NCBI GenBank assembly: GCA_030428255.1
Contig: JAUIBT010000017.1
Span: 1-64,000, forward strand
DNA length: 64,000 nt
Origin: Alphaproteobacteria bacterium
GTDB lineage: Bacteria > Pseudomonadota > Alphaproteobacteria > UBA7985 > JAUIBT01
Direction: 5' to 3'
The translations under genes and the position numbers were made by a program. The notes under the pieces are model-generated. The model searched no databases. It saw nothing but the letters and a program-made list of their open reading frames with translations, and was not told the DNA's origin. Shown here piece by piece: positions 46,322 through 54,606 of this stretch; position 1 is the stretch's first letter; each line of letters opens with the position of its first letter.

Positions 46322-46353
46322 AAAAGGGCGCTGCTTTCGGGCTGCGCCCTTTT
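46322..46353 (+). terminator. Rho-independent terminator of nrdJ
   Basis: AAAAGGGCGC (46322-46331) pairs with GCGCCCTTTT (46344-46353) around TGCTTTCGGGCT. It is a canonical hairpin about 60 bases after the nrdJ stop and works on both strands. Confidence 0.88.
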
Positions 46354-46399
46354 CCTTTGCGCCCGGTGTTTAGGAACGCAGGCCCCTTATGCTTACCAG

Positions 46400-46475
46400 C
46401 TCAGGCCGCCGCGGCCTCCCAGGCCTCTAGATCGGTGCGCAAGTCGTCAGGGATCTGCACCGACTTGCGACTGAC
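46400..46475. repeat. 76-bp direct repeat, left copy (thioesterase 3' end)
   Basis: These 76 bases are identical to 47853-47928, with a period of exactly 1453 bp. They correspond to the last 25 codons plus one upstream base of the thioesterase gene. Mismatches begin on both sides at the very next base. The left copy is detached from any complete gene. Confidence 0.95.
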
Positions 46476-46529
46476 ACGGAAGTGGCGCGGCTGCCCAACC
46501 AAACCATAGCCAGCAAGTTCAACGCACAC
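46401..46529 (-). pseudogene. 42-codon chimeric frame fused to the duplicated thioesterase tail
   Basis: From GTG 46529, five bases after AAGGAGG on the minus strand, a frame of 17 unrelated residues ('VCVELAGYGLVGQPRHF') runs into the duplicated tail 'VSRKSVQIPDDLRTDLEAW'. An overlapping ATG at 46533 gives only four codons. It may be the remnant of a gene cut at the repeat, or of a thioesterase paralogue. Function is unlikely. Confidence 0.4.
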
Positions 46530-46553
46530 TCATACCTCCTTTTACTTCGCGTT

Positions 46554-47237
46554 TTACGATTTACCATTTTTTGGCTCGAGCATTATTACTTGCTTACAGT
46601 ACGTTTGAATGCGATCAGGGAATTCACTTAAGTCCTTATTTTCGTATAACGGAGTATCGAAATACAACCTCTGGCACAAAGCAGCTTTGCTTTGACCAGA
46701 CTCAATCCTTGCGCGATTTGTTGCACCAACATCAAAACCACCCGTCATAGATACCAGCAATGTCGCTGTAGCAATAGGAAGTGCTATTCTTTGGTTGGGA
46801 GCAGCGCCACCAAAACGTGAATTCACCACACCTCCCCCCTCATCATGATTAGAACCAAAATTTGGGTCACAAACGTTTTCGGCTCCTTCCATCGCGTTGC
46901 TTTCTTGGGCCTTCTTGTTGAGTTTGTCGCCTTCCACGTCCATCGATGCCAGCGAATTGCTGCGTCCATTATTCAGTCTTGAAACTATCGGTAAGTTCAA
47001 TCCAAATGTGATCACTGATGCTCCGCCAAGTAACCCCAAAACAGCAGGGACGATTTCAGCGACAACCGGGGTGCGGCTCATCCCTCCTACATATCCAAGA
47101 CATCCGCCGATAATGGCCAAGCAAAGCAAGACCGGAAAATAGATGCTAAAAGCCTTTTTATCGACAATAAAGGCAAGCACCAACGCCACGCAAAATGAAA
47201 CTCCTGATATAGTTACTACTTGCGAAATCGCATACAT
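46554..47237 (-). CDS. Hypothetical membrane protein in the repeat-flanked AT-rich island
   Basis: 227 residues, not recognised. Three hydrophobic segments fill the first 85 residues ('VVTISGVSFCVALVLAFIV', 'FPVLLCLAIIGGCLGYVGGM', 'VPAVLGLLGGASVITFGLNL'). A polar middle rich in Asn, Ser and Glu follows, then another hydrophobic stretch near 150-165 ('ALPIATATLLVSMTGGFDVG') and a C-terminal domain with two Cys ('ALCQRLYFDTP', 'QTYCKQVIML'). Codon use is visibly A/T-richer than the neighbours, in line with transfer. It is downstream of, and probably co-transcribed with, the other island gene. Confidence 0.6.
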   Translation of the reverse strand: MYAISQVVTISGVSFCVALVLAFIVDKKAFSIYFPVLLCLAIIGGCLGYVGGMSRTPVVAEIVPAVLGLLGGASVITFGLNLPIVSRLNNGRSNSLASMDVEGDKLNKKAQESNAMEGAENVCDPNFGSNHDEGGGVVNSRFGGAAPNQRIALPIATATLLVSMTGGFDVGATNRARIESGQSKAALCQRLYFDTPLYENKDLSEFPDRIQTYCKQVIMLEPKNGKS

Positions 47238-47303
47238 TTTTCAACCCACTCAACAGTAACAAATTGTGAAATAATATATTCCCATTTCTTTGCAATTCCC
47301 CCC

Positions 47304-47750
47304 TTACTCAAAGTTTAATAAATTAGCACCTTCACCAATTTTTAATAATTTCTTCAGTTCAGGATTTATAAACAACCCTTCATTATTCAATAAATTTTTC
47401 AGCGCATGCAATTTAATATTCTCTTTTTCGTATTTTTTATACATATTTTCAAAATCTATTATATTTTCTTGATCAAAATAATTCCATTGATCGGGTTGAA
47501 CGGTATAAAAAATACCCCGATCGAATATTATTCCACCGCCACCTTTCGTCTTTATTACAAGTTGATTAAAATTCTGGCCGTCAATCTTACTTGCATCGAT
47601 CTCGAGATACCGCCCTCCTCCGCCCAAAATAGATCGCACGAACCCGCCAATGCAGAGACAACCTGGGTCGGGATCATGCGATATAGCTGGCCCAGTCGAA
47701 CTGCCAAGCACGATACAAGCAGCAGCCGACATCCTCATAACTCTAAACAT
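47304..47750 (-). CDS. Hypothetical secreted protein in the repeat-flanked AT-rich island
   Basis: 148 residues from ATG 47750, with GAGG 8 bases upstream on the minus strand. The N-terminal signal peptide ('RMSAAACIVLGSSTGPAISH') is followed by 'DPDPGCLCIGGFVRSILGGG' with a CLC pair. The middle is beta-rich ('YLEIDASKIDGQNFNQLVIK') and the C-terminal half is a Lys/Asn/Leu-rich helical part ('KYEKENIKLHALKNLLNNEG'). No family is recognised. Base composition is the most AT-rich of the window. Confidence 0.6.
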   Translation of the reverse strand: MFRVMRMSAAACIVLGSSTGPAISHDPDPGCLCIGGFVRSILGGGGRYLEIDASKIDGQNFNQLVIKTKGGGGIIFDRGIFYTVQPDQWNYFDQENIIDFENMYKKYEKENIKLHALKNLLNNEGLFINPELKKLLKIGEGANLLNFE

Positions 47751-47852
47751 GTTTAAAACCTCAGAAATCCATAAGCTTTGCACATTATACGATTTTTCTC
47801 ACATTTCAAACATCGATATTTTTAGCCCAATAAACACCAAACCTCCACGCGC

Positions 47853-47928
47853 CTCAGGCCGCCGCGGCCTCCCAGGCCTCTAGATCGGTGCGCAAGTCGT
47901 CAGGGATCTGCACCGACTTGCGACTGAC
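47853..47928. repeat. 76-bp direct repeat, right copy (within the intact thioesterase gene)
   Basis: Identical to 46400-46475. This copy is in frame with the complete thioesterase gene and supplies its C terminus 'VSRKSVQIPDDLRTDLEAW'. Gene-restoring copies at a 3' end are the normal result of integration by a site-specific recombinase. Confidence 0.95.
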
Positions 47929-48345
47929 CAGCGACATCAACACGTTGGTCACCTTGCAATCAAAGGCCTCAACGCCGTCGCGTTCACGGATCATGCGGTG
48001 ATAGAAGCCGATCGAGCGCGTACCGATCCGCTCAATGCGAGAGATCAAATGATAGGCGTCGCCCTCGTGCAGCTCAGCGCGATAGTTGCACTCCATATGC
48101 ACCGCCGCAAAAGACATGCGCCGGCCTGTGGTGATATCCGCATCGTCCATGCCGACTTGGCTCAAAAGGTCAAACACCCCCTCTGAGCAAGCGGCAACAT
48201 AGCGCGAGATATTCATGTGCCCCAGCTTGTCACAATCGTCTGCGCGAACCACGCTGCGAAAGGTCTGTCGTCTGGCCACTCGGTCCCCCAAAAGTCTAAT
48301 TGCTGCTTGAGGTCTCAGCAGGGCACGAAACGGGGCGAGCGTCAA
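47854..48345 (-). CDS. Hotdog-fold acyl-CoA thioesterase
   Basis: 163 residues of the 4HBT/YbgC-like thioesterase family: 'VVRADDCDKLGHMNISRYVA' carries the typical Asp/His/Asn region, followed by 'MECNYRAELHEGDAYHLISR' and 'GFYHRMIRERDGVEAFDCKV'. It hydrolyses acyl-CoA thioesters; the chain specificity is unknown. Its last 25 codons lie inside the right 76-bp repeat, so it was the target or source of the duplication. Confidence 0.87.
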   Translation of the reverse strand: MTLAPFRALLRPQAAIRLLGDRVARRQTFRSVVRADDCDKLGHMNISRYVAACSEGVFDLLSQVGMDDADITTGRRMSFAAVHMECNYRAELHEGDAYHLISRIERIGTRSIGFYHRMIRERDGVEAFDCKVTNVLMSLVSRKSVQIPDDLRTDLEAWEAAAA

Positions 48346-48417
48346 CCGTCTGCAGACCGATTGCAGTGGGGCTCAAGCTGTGCTGAGGTGATGGCTGGGA
48401 GCAGGGGAGACGCAACC

Positions 48418-49713
48418 ATGGACACAAGCCACAACCAACGCCTTGAGCAGATTTGCCAGGACGCCATGTGCAGCGCCTGCGGGTTGTGTGAGAGCCTGTT
48501 CGGACCCGAACGGGTGCAAATGGCTGTCACGCCTGAAGGCGACCTGCGCCCGGTGATCAAGCCGGGGGTGGCCCTGGAAGCCGAGGAGATGGATCGCTTG
48601 GAGCGGCTCTGCCCTGGTCAGCGCTTGGAGGCCCTGCCCGCCTCTTTCGCCTCGCAGGAAGGGCAAAACGACCTGATTTGGGGCCGCTATGAAGCCATGC
48701 AAATGGGCTGGGCCAGCGATCCCGAGGTGCGCCATCGGGGGGCCACTGGCGGGGTCTTGACCGCCCTGGCGCTCTATTTGCTGGAGTCCGGCGAGGTGGA
48801 TTTCATTTTGCACGCCAAGGCCAGCGGGCAGCAACCCAGCTTTGGCGAGCGCCAGGTGTCTCGCACGGCTGAGCAGATCATAGACGGTTCGGGCTCGCGC
48901 TACGCGCCCACCGCCATCCTGGTCGATGTGCTGGAGCTTTTGGAGCTAGACCGCCCCTTCGCGGTGGTGGGCAAGCCCTGCGATCTGGCGGCAATCAACA
49001 ATTTGGCGCGCGAAGATCCGCGTGTTGACCGCCTGGTGCGCGCCCGTCTAGCCCCCGTCTGCGGCGGCTATATGCCCCCCGAGGGCCAAGCGCGCTTTTT
49101 GCAACAAGACCTGGGGTTAGACCCCAAGCGGATTACCGCTATGCGCTACCGCGGGTATGGTTGCCCGGGGCCGACGCGGATCGAGCTTGACGATGGCGAG
49201 GTAATTGAAAAGACCTACAGCGATTTTTGGGGCCAGGACGAGAGCCAATGGGTGCTGCCCTTCCGGTGTAAGGTCTGTGCCGACGGCATTGGCGAAGCAG
49301 GGGATATTGCGGCTGCGGACACCTGGCCCGGCGGCTCGCCAGATCCGAACGACACCAGTTATGACCCCGGCAGCAATGCGCTGATCATCCGCAGCCAGCG
49401 CGGGCGGGCGCTGGTCCAGCGGGCCAGTGCGGCGGGCTATTTGAGCTTGGGCGAGAGCCTTGGGCCGCGCGATCTGGACGGATTCCAGCCCCACCAGCGC
49501 AACAAAAAACTGGCGGTGGGATCGCGCTATGCGGGCCTGGCGGCTGAGGGCAAACGCCACCCGGCGACCCAGGGCCTGCGCCTTGATGCGCTGAGCGAAG
49601 CGCTGGGGCCTGAAGAGCGTCAGCGCCAGAGCGAAGGCACACGCCAGCGGGTTGCCATCGGCATGGCCAGCGAGCCCCTGCCCCGCGCGGCGGCCTGGTT
49701 CAAACGGCCATAG
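48418..49713 (+). CDS. Coenzyme F420 hydrogenase/dehydrogenase beta-subunit (FrhB)-like iron-sulfur flavoprotein
   Basis: 431 residues from ATG 48418 with GGGGAGA just upstream. The N-terminal 'MCSACGLCESLFGPERVQMA' has a partial cluster-type Cys motif. Then come 'HRGATGGVLTALALYLLESG', 'VVGKPCDLAAINNLAREDPR', 'RLAPVCGGYMPPEGQARFLQ' and 'FRCKVCADGIGEAGDIAAAD', which are FrhB family blocks. Members use FAD and Fe-S clusters and occur in many bacteria that lack F420 hydrogenase. The physiological partner is not in the window. Confidence 0.85.
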   Translation: MDTSHNQRLEQICQDAMCSACGLCESLFGPERVQMAVTPEGDLRPVIKPGVALEAEEMDRLERLCPGQRLEALPASFASQEGQNDLIWGRYEAMQMGWASDPEVRHRGATGGVLTALALYLLESGEVDFILHAKASGQQPSFGERQVSRTAEQIIDGSGSRYAPTAILVDVLELLELDRPFAVVGKPCDLAAINNLAREDPRVDRLVRARLAPVCGGYMPPEGQARFLQQDLGLDPKRITAMRYRGYGCPGPTRIELDDGEVIEKTYSDFWGQDESQWVLPFRCKVCADGIGEAGDIAAADTWPGGSPDPNDTSYDPGSNALIIRSQRGRALVQRASAAGYLSLGESLGPRDLDGFQPHQRNKKLAVGSRYAGLAAEGKRHPATQGLRLDALSEALGPEERQRQSEGTRQRVAIGMASEPLPRAAAWFKRP

Positions 49714-49782
49714 CGCAAATGCGGAAACGAAAGGGCCGAGCGCCGATGACGCCCGGCTTTCAGATGACAGACCCGCTGTGAC

Positions 49783-51213
49783 CTACCAAAGCGTTGAAAT
49801 GTACTGAGTTTCCATGAACTCCAGCATGCCTTCGTGGCCACCTTCGCGGCCCAAGCCCGACTGCTTAACCCCGCCAAAGGGCGCAGCTGGATCAGAGACC
49901 AAACCACGGTTCAAGCCGACCATGCCCGACTCCAGGCGCTCGGCGACGCTGAGGCCGCGCTTCAGATCTTCGGTAAACAGGTAGGACACCAGGCCGTATT
50001 CGGTCGCATTGGCGCGCTCAATCACCTCGTCATCGCTCTTGAAGGTCTGCAAGGCCGCGACAGGACCAAAGATCTCGTCATGCACACAGTTGGCGGTCTG
50101 TGGGATGTTGGACAAAACCGTCGGCGGATAGAAGAAGCCGGGGCCATTGGGGCGCTGACCGCCCAACCGCAGCTCAGCGCCTTTGGCCAGCGCATCGTCG
50201 ACGAACTCAGCCACCTTGTCGCGGGTGTCGGCATTGACCAGCGGGCCCACGTCCACATCCGCATCCAATCCGTTGCCCACCTTCAGTGCCGCCATGCGCG
50301 CAACGAACTTCTGCGTAAAGGCCTCTGCGATGTCTTCGTGCAAGAAGATGCGGTTTGCAGCCGTGCAGGCCTCGCCGATGTTGCGCATCTTGGCCAGCAT
50401 GAGGCCGTCAGCGGCCGCGTCCAGATCGGCGTCCTCAAAGACGATAAAGGGCGCGTTGCCGCCCAGTTCCATCGCCGGAACCAGGATGTTTTCAGCCGCG
50501 CCTTTCAGCAAGATGCGACCGACAGGCGTCGAGCCGGTGAAGGAGATGACCCGCGCACGCGAGTCGCCCATCAAGGCCGAGACCATCTTGCCCGACTGGG
50601 TCGAGGGCAGCACGTTGACCACGCCCGCCGGTACGCCCGCTTCTTCCAAGATCGGCATCAGTGCCAGCATGGTCAGCGGAGTCTCAGAGGCGGGCTTGAT
50701 CACCACGGGACAGCCCGCAGCCAGCGCTGGGGCAATCTTGCGAGTGCCCATGGCCGCCGGATAGTTCCAGGGCGTCACCAAAATCGAAACGCCAGCGGGC
50801 TTGTGGTGCACCAATGTGCGGGCACCGGAAGCCGGAGCCATGCCCATGTGGCCCGGGACGCGCACCGCTTCTTCAGAGAACCAGCGGAAAAACTCAGCGG
50901 CATAGGTGGCCTCGCCCATGGCGTCCACCCGGCCCTTGCCGTTCTCCAGAGTGATCAGGCGGGCGATATCCTCAAGCTGACCGCCCATGATCTCAAAGGC
51001 TCTGCGCAAGATTTCGGCGCGCTCACGCGGTTTCTTCGCTGCCCAGGGCCCAAAGGCAGCATCGGCTGCGTCCATAGCGTCCTTGGCATCTTCCAGCGTG
51101 GCCGAGGCAACATTGGCCAGCACGCTCTCGTCCGCCGGGTTCAGAACGTCAAAGCGTTCGCCCGTACTGCCGGGACGCCATTGGCCATTGATATAAAGAT
51201 CCGTCTTGTACAT
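49783..51213 (-). CDS. gabD: NAD(P)-dependent succinate-semialdehyde dehydrogenase
   Basis: 476 residues, aldehyde dehydrogenase superfamily. 'YKTDLYINGQWRPGSTGERF' at the start, 'SILVTPWNYPAAMGTRKIAP', the catalytic Glu in 'VPAMELGGNAPFIVFEDADL' and the catalytic Cys in 'NIGEACTAANRIFLHEDIAE', where GabD has 'GQ.C..ANR'. The wording of these blocks is closest to GabD-type succinate-semialdehyde dehydrogenase, although glutarate-semialdehyde dehydrogenase is close. It is alone here, without gabT. Confidence 0.88.
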   Translation of the reverse strand: MYKTDLYINGQWRPGSTGERFDVLNPADESVLANVASATLEDAKDAMDAADAAFGPWAAKKPRERAEILRRAFEIMGGQLEDIARLITLENGKGRVDAMGEATYAAEFFRWFSEEAVRVPGHMGMAPASGARTLVHHKPAGVSILVTPWNYPAAMGTRKIAPALAAGCPVVIKPASETPLTMLALMPILEEAGVPAGVVNVLPSTQSGKMVSALMGDSRARVISFTGSTPVGRILLKGAAENILVPAMELGGNAPFIVFEDADLDAAADGLMLAKMRNIGEACTAANRIFLHEDIAEAFTQKFVARMAALKVGNGLDADVDVGPLVNADTRDKVAEFVDDALAKGAELRLGGQRPNGPGFFYPPTVLSNIPQTANCVHDEIFGPVAALQTFKSDDEVIERANATEYGLVSYLFTEDLKRGLSVAERLESGMVGLNRGLVSDPAAPFGGVKQSGLGREGGHEGMLEFMETQYISTLW

Positions 51214-51539
51214 GCCGCTGCCTTTCTAAGTGTTGCCAAGTCGCGTGAGCCCATGCCTTACGCGCCCCACCACAGCCTCCTGCCGTGTTTGCGAACATTA
51301 TGCTAGCTTTGGGCTTACTCTTCTGAGCGCAAAGGTCAAGTGCAGGCGCAGCAAAATTTGTGCAACTGCGAAGATGCGCGCAATTTTCGAGTGTTTTGAA
51401 CCGCTTGCGTCGCATGATTAACGTGTGAATAATTTATTTGATCGTCTGCAACGCAGGCAAAGGTCTAGCAATTCCACCCCTGTTGAAACCCTAGAAACGG
51501 CGGAAAAAGCCCGCCTTCTCCCCAACAGGACACCAAACC
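51214..51539. other. 326-bp intergenic region between gabD and the small secreted protein gene
   Basis: No gene seen. The part near 51340-51450 is AT-richer, with the repeated core GCGCAATTTT/GCAAAATTTG and a TTGAAC hexamer, and probably holds the promoter(s) for the divergent genes. No clear operator can be pointed out. Confidence 0.45.
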
Positions 51540-51947
51540 ATGCGCGCCCATCATGCCCTTGCCAGCCTCGCGCTGGCGATCCTTGCCTTGACCCTGATTG
51601 TCAGCAGTCCCGCCGTTGCTAAGTATCGTCCGCCTTATGACGGGGACATCATCGACTTGGCCCTGTGCCAAGCGACGGCTGATCCCGACAAGAACCCGCT
51701 AGACATCAATGTCATCGACGAAAAGGGGCAGTTGTGTTGCTCGAAAGAGCTGAACTACTGCATTGATTGTTCACGTTCAACCAACCGCTGCGAACTGCTT
51801 AAGTATCGTGTGTGGCCCGGTCGTGGTCAGCGCCCACAAGCGCCCGGCTATGACACCAACGCGCCGCTGAGCACGCCGCCTGCGGGCATGTCGCGGCCCA
51901 AGACCAAGCTGATCATCACCCTGCCGACCACTGTTTATGGCAACTAG
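51540..51947 (+). CDS. Hypothetical secreted protein with conserved-looking Cys cluster
   Basis: 135 residues, not recognised. A clear signal peptide (residues about 1-27, 'LALAILALTLIVSSPAVAK') is followed by a short domain with seven Cys: 'LALCQATADP', 'GQLCCSKELNYCIDCSRSTN', 'CELLKY'. The tail is Pro/Gly-rich and disordered. The Cys spacing suggests disulfides or metal binding in the periplasm. AGGA before ATG 51540 supports the start. Confidence 0.72.
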   Translation: MRAHHALASLALAILALTLIVSSPAVAKYRPPYDGDIIDLALCQATADPDKNPLDINVIDEKGQLCCSKELNYCIDCSRSTNRCELLKYRVWPGRGQRPQAPGYDTNAPLSTPPAGMSRPKTKLIITLPTTVYGN

Positions 51948-51981
51948 GCGTCGGCACCAGGGACGCCCGCAAAGATCCAAC

Positions 51982-52022
51982 AAAAAAAGGCTAGAGCGAT
52001 GCCCACCCTAGCCTTTTTTTTT
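51982..52022. terminator. Bidirectional terminator between the secreted protein gene and ndk
   Basis: AAAAAAAGGCTAG (51982-51994) and CTAGCC followed by nine T (52008-52022) form a hairpin with A/T flanks on both sides. It ends both the plus-strand hypothetical gene and the minus-strand ndk. Confidence 0.88.
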
Positions 52023-52042
52023 ATCTCGCGTCGCAGCCGCGA

Positions 52043-52465
52043 TTAGCCCGCGATGTCAGCCTCTGAGAAGAATTGAGCGATTTCGATCTTCGCATTCTCT
52101 TCAGAATCAGAGCCGTGCACAGAGTTTTCACCAATAGACTGAGCGTAGAGCTTGCGCACGGTGCCCTCTGCTGCTTCTGCGGGGTTGGTTGCGCCCATGA
52201 CTTCACGGTGCTTGGCAACGGCGTTCTCGCCTTCCAAAACCTGAACCACAACCGGACCAGAGGTCATGAAGTCAACCAGTTCGCCATAGAAAGGACGCTC
52301 AGCGTGAACCGCGTAGAAGCGCTTGGCTTGCTCGTCGGTCATACGGATGCGGCGTTGGCCAACGATGCGCAGGCCAGCATCTTCGAAAACGGCGTTGATC
52401 TTGCCGGTCAGGTTGCGGGCGGTGGCGTCGGGCTTGATGATAGAAAAAGTGCGCTGAATAGCCAT
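52043..52465 (-). CDS. ndk: Nucleoside diphosphate kinase
   Basis: 140 residues, full length. '[20 protein letters not shown]' start, '[20 protein letters not shown]' core, and the phosphorylated active-site His in '[20 protein letters not shown]'. ATG 52465 is the family start; the 25-residue upstream extension is not part of the protein. Confidence 0.97.
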   Translation of the reverse strand: MAIQRTFSIIKPDATARNLTGKINAVFEDAGLRIVGQRRIRMTDEQAKRFYAVHAERPFYGELVDFMTSGPVVVQVLEGENAVAKHREVMGATNPAEAAEGTVRKLYAQSIGENSVHGSDSEENAKIEIAQFFSEADIAG

Positions 52466-52668
52466 GGTTTCATCCTCGTATCGGTTGGGCGGCCAGCGGC
52501 ATTGGCTGGCGGCCAAGAAAACTCGCGCGAGCGCTAGCATTAAGCGGGCAGAGGTTCAATGTCTTTATCTGCATGCCAGCCCTGCAAAGCCGCAGGTCCA
52601 GGCCAGCAGGCGCGTGAAAGGCATCTAAGAGAATTGAGCTATGCCGCAAGGCCTGCTAAAGCCTGGCC

Positions 52669-54606
52669 ATGCTACAGATTACCTCTATTGCCTACACAAT
52701 CTCAGGCCGGCCGATCTTCAAAGACGCTTCGGCCTCGGTCAACGCTGGCCACAAAGTGGGCTTGGTTGGCAGCAACGGCATTGGCAAATCGACCCTGTTT
52801 CGCCTGATCCTCAACCCCGAGCTGTTGGATGGCGGTGAGATCTTCGTTCCGCCGCGCTGGCGCATTGGCATGACCAGCCAAGAAGCCCCCGGCGGACCCG
52901 AGCGCCTGGTCGATGTCGTGCTCGCCGCCGATACCGAGCGCGCTACCCTGTTGGCCGAAGAAGACGCCTGCGAACAACCCGAGCGCCTGGCCGAGATTCA
53001 CGCGCGCTTGACCGATATTGACGCCCACTCCGCGCCAGCTCGCGCGGCTCAGATCCTGGCAGGGCTGGGCTTTGATGAAGAGGCGCAGCAGCGGCCTTGC
53101 TCCGACTATTCAGGCGGCTGGCGCATGCGCGTGGCGCTGGCGGCCTTGCTCTTCACCCAGCCCGACTTGCTGCTGCTGGACGAGCCGACCAACCACCTGG
53201 ACTTAGAAGCCTCCTTGTGGCTGGAGCAGTACATCCGCAAGTATCCAGGCACGGTGATGCTGATCTCGCACGATCGCGGCCTGCTCAATCGAACCGTGGG
53301 TGAAATCCTGCACGTCGAAAACCTGCGCCTCAATGCCTATCAGGGCAACTATGACCGCTTTGAACGGGTGCGGCGCGAGCGCATGTCCCTGCAAGCCAAG
53401 GCCCGTGAGCGCCAGTTGGCCGAACGCGAGCGCATTCAGTCCTTTATTACCCGCTTCCGTGCCAAGGCTTCAAAGGCCCGCCAGGCCCAGTCGCGGGTCA
53501 AGATGCTGGAGCGCATGGAGCCCATCGCCGCCGTCAACCAAGACAGCATCTCGACCTTTATTTTCCCCACGCCCGACGGCCTCAGCTCGCCGCTGTTGAC
53601 CATGGATGATGTGGCCATCGGCTATAACGACACGCCGGTGCTGAAGAAGCTCAATCTGCGGCTGGATTCCGACGACCGCATCGCGCTGTTGGGGGCCAAC
53701 GGCAACGGCAAATCTACGTTGATCAAGCTGCTGGCCTCAGAGCTGCGGGCTATGAGCGGCCTGGTGCAAAAATCCAAAAAGCTGAAGGTCGGCTATTTTG
53801 CCCAGCATCAAGGCGAGGCCTTGGATCTCAGCGTCAGCGCCTTGGAGCTGCTGAAGCGGCTCTGTCCGCGCGATGTTGAGGAGAAGCTGCGCAGCCACTT
53901 GGCGGGCTTTGGCTTCGATGCTGACCGTGTTGAGACCAAAATCGGCAAGCTGTCCGGCGGTGAAAAGGCGCGCCTGCTGTTCGCGATTATCTCACGCGAG
54001 GCACCGCACATCTTGCTGTTGGACGAGCCCACCAACCACCTGGATATCGACGGCCGCCAAGCGCTTGTGCAGGCCATCAATGCCTATGACGGCGCGGTGG
54101 TGATGGTCTCGCACGATCCGCACTTGATCGAAGCGACGGCCGACCGCTTGTGGCTGGTGCATGGCGGACGCGCGCAGCCCTTTGACGGCGACATGGAGGA
54201 CTATCGCAAGTTCTTGGTCACTCAGCGCCGCGAAGAACAACGCGCCAAAACGCCCCCAAGAGCCAAAACCGAGACAGACGAAAACGGCGACAAAGTCAGC
54301 CTCAGCGCCGCCGACCGCCAAGCCCAGCGCCGTGCCGCCGCAGACCAACGCAAAGCCCTGGCCCCCCTAAAGAAAGAGGTGGAACGCTGCGAAGCCAAGG
54401 TCGAGCGCCTGTCGGCACAGCGCTGCGACCTGGAAGCCAAGTTGCAAGATCCCGCGCTCTATGAGCAAGGCGACCAAGCCAAGGCCATCGCCTTACAAAA
54501 ACAGGTCGGTGAGCTGGGCGAAGCGCTGGGGCTGGCGGAACTGGCCTGGATGGAAGCGCTGGAAGTCTATGAAGGCGCCCAGGTCGCGGCCCAGGAAGCA
54601 GCGTGA
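52669..54606 (+). CDS. ABC-F family ATPase (Uup/YheS-like)
   Basis: 645 residues with two ABC domains and no membrane part. Walker A sites are 'GLVGSNGIGKSTLFRLILN' and 'ALLGANGNGKSTLIKLLASE', signatures are 'YSGGWRMRVALAALLF' and 'LSGGEKARLLFAIISRE', and Walker B sites are 'LLLLDEPTNHLDLEASLWLE' and 'LLLDEPTNHLDIDGRQALVQ'. The charged interdomain linker (about 215-290) and the C-terminal coiled coil fit the ABC-F class acting on the ribosome. Its stop overlaps the start of tmk (ATGA). Confidence 0.93.
   Translation: MLQITSIAYTISGRPIFKDASASVNAGHKVGLVGSNGIGKSTLFRLILNPELLDGGEIFVPPRWRIGMTSQEAPGGPERLVDVVLAADTERATLLAEEDACEQPERLAEIHARLTDIDAHSAPARAAQILAGLGFDEEAQQRPCSDYSGGWRMRVALAALLFTQPDLLLLDEPTNHLDLEASLWLEQYIRKYPGTVMLISHDRGLLNRTVGEILHVENLRLNAYQGNYDRFERVRRERMSLQAKARERQLAERERIQSFITRFRAKASKARQAQSRVKMLERMEPIAAVNQDSISTFIFPTPDGLSSPLLTMDDVAIGYNDTPVLKKLNLRLDSDDRIALLGANGNGKSTLIKLLASELRAMSGLVQKSKKLKVGYFAQHQGEALDLSVSALELLKRLCPRDVEEKLRSHLAGFGFDADRVETKIGKLSGGEKARLLFAIISREAPHILLLDEPTNHLDIDGRQALVQAINAYDGAVVMVSHDPHLIEATADRLWLVHGGRAQPFDGDMEDYRKFLVTQRREEQRAKTPPRAKTETDENGDKVSLSAADRQAQRRAAADQRKALAPLKKEVERCEAKVERLSAQRCDLEAKLQDPALYEQGDQAKAIALQKQVGELGEALGLAELAWMEALEVYEGAQVAAQEAA

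Noticed and set aside
48217-48417. Longer N terminus for the FrhB-like protein
   Set aside because: It would overlap the start of the divergent thioesterase gene; ATG 48418 has its own ribosome site and begins the conserved sequence.
49834-51306. 490-codon plus-strand open frame
   Set aside because: It is antisense to gabD, which has all family motifs; the antisense translation has no family features and reflects GC-rich codon bias.
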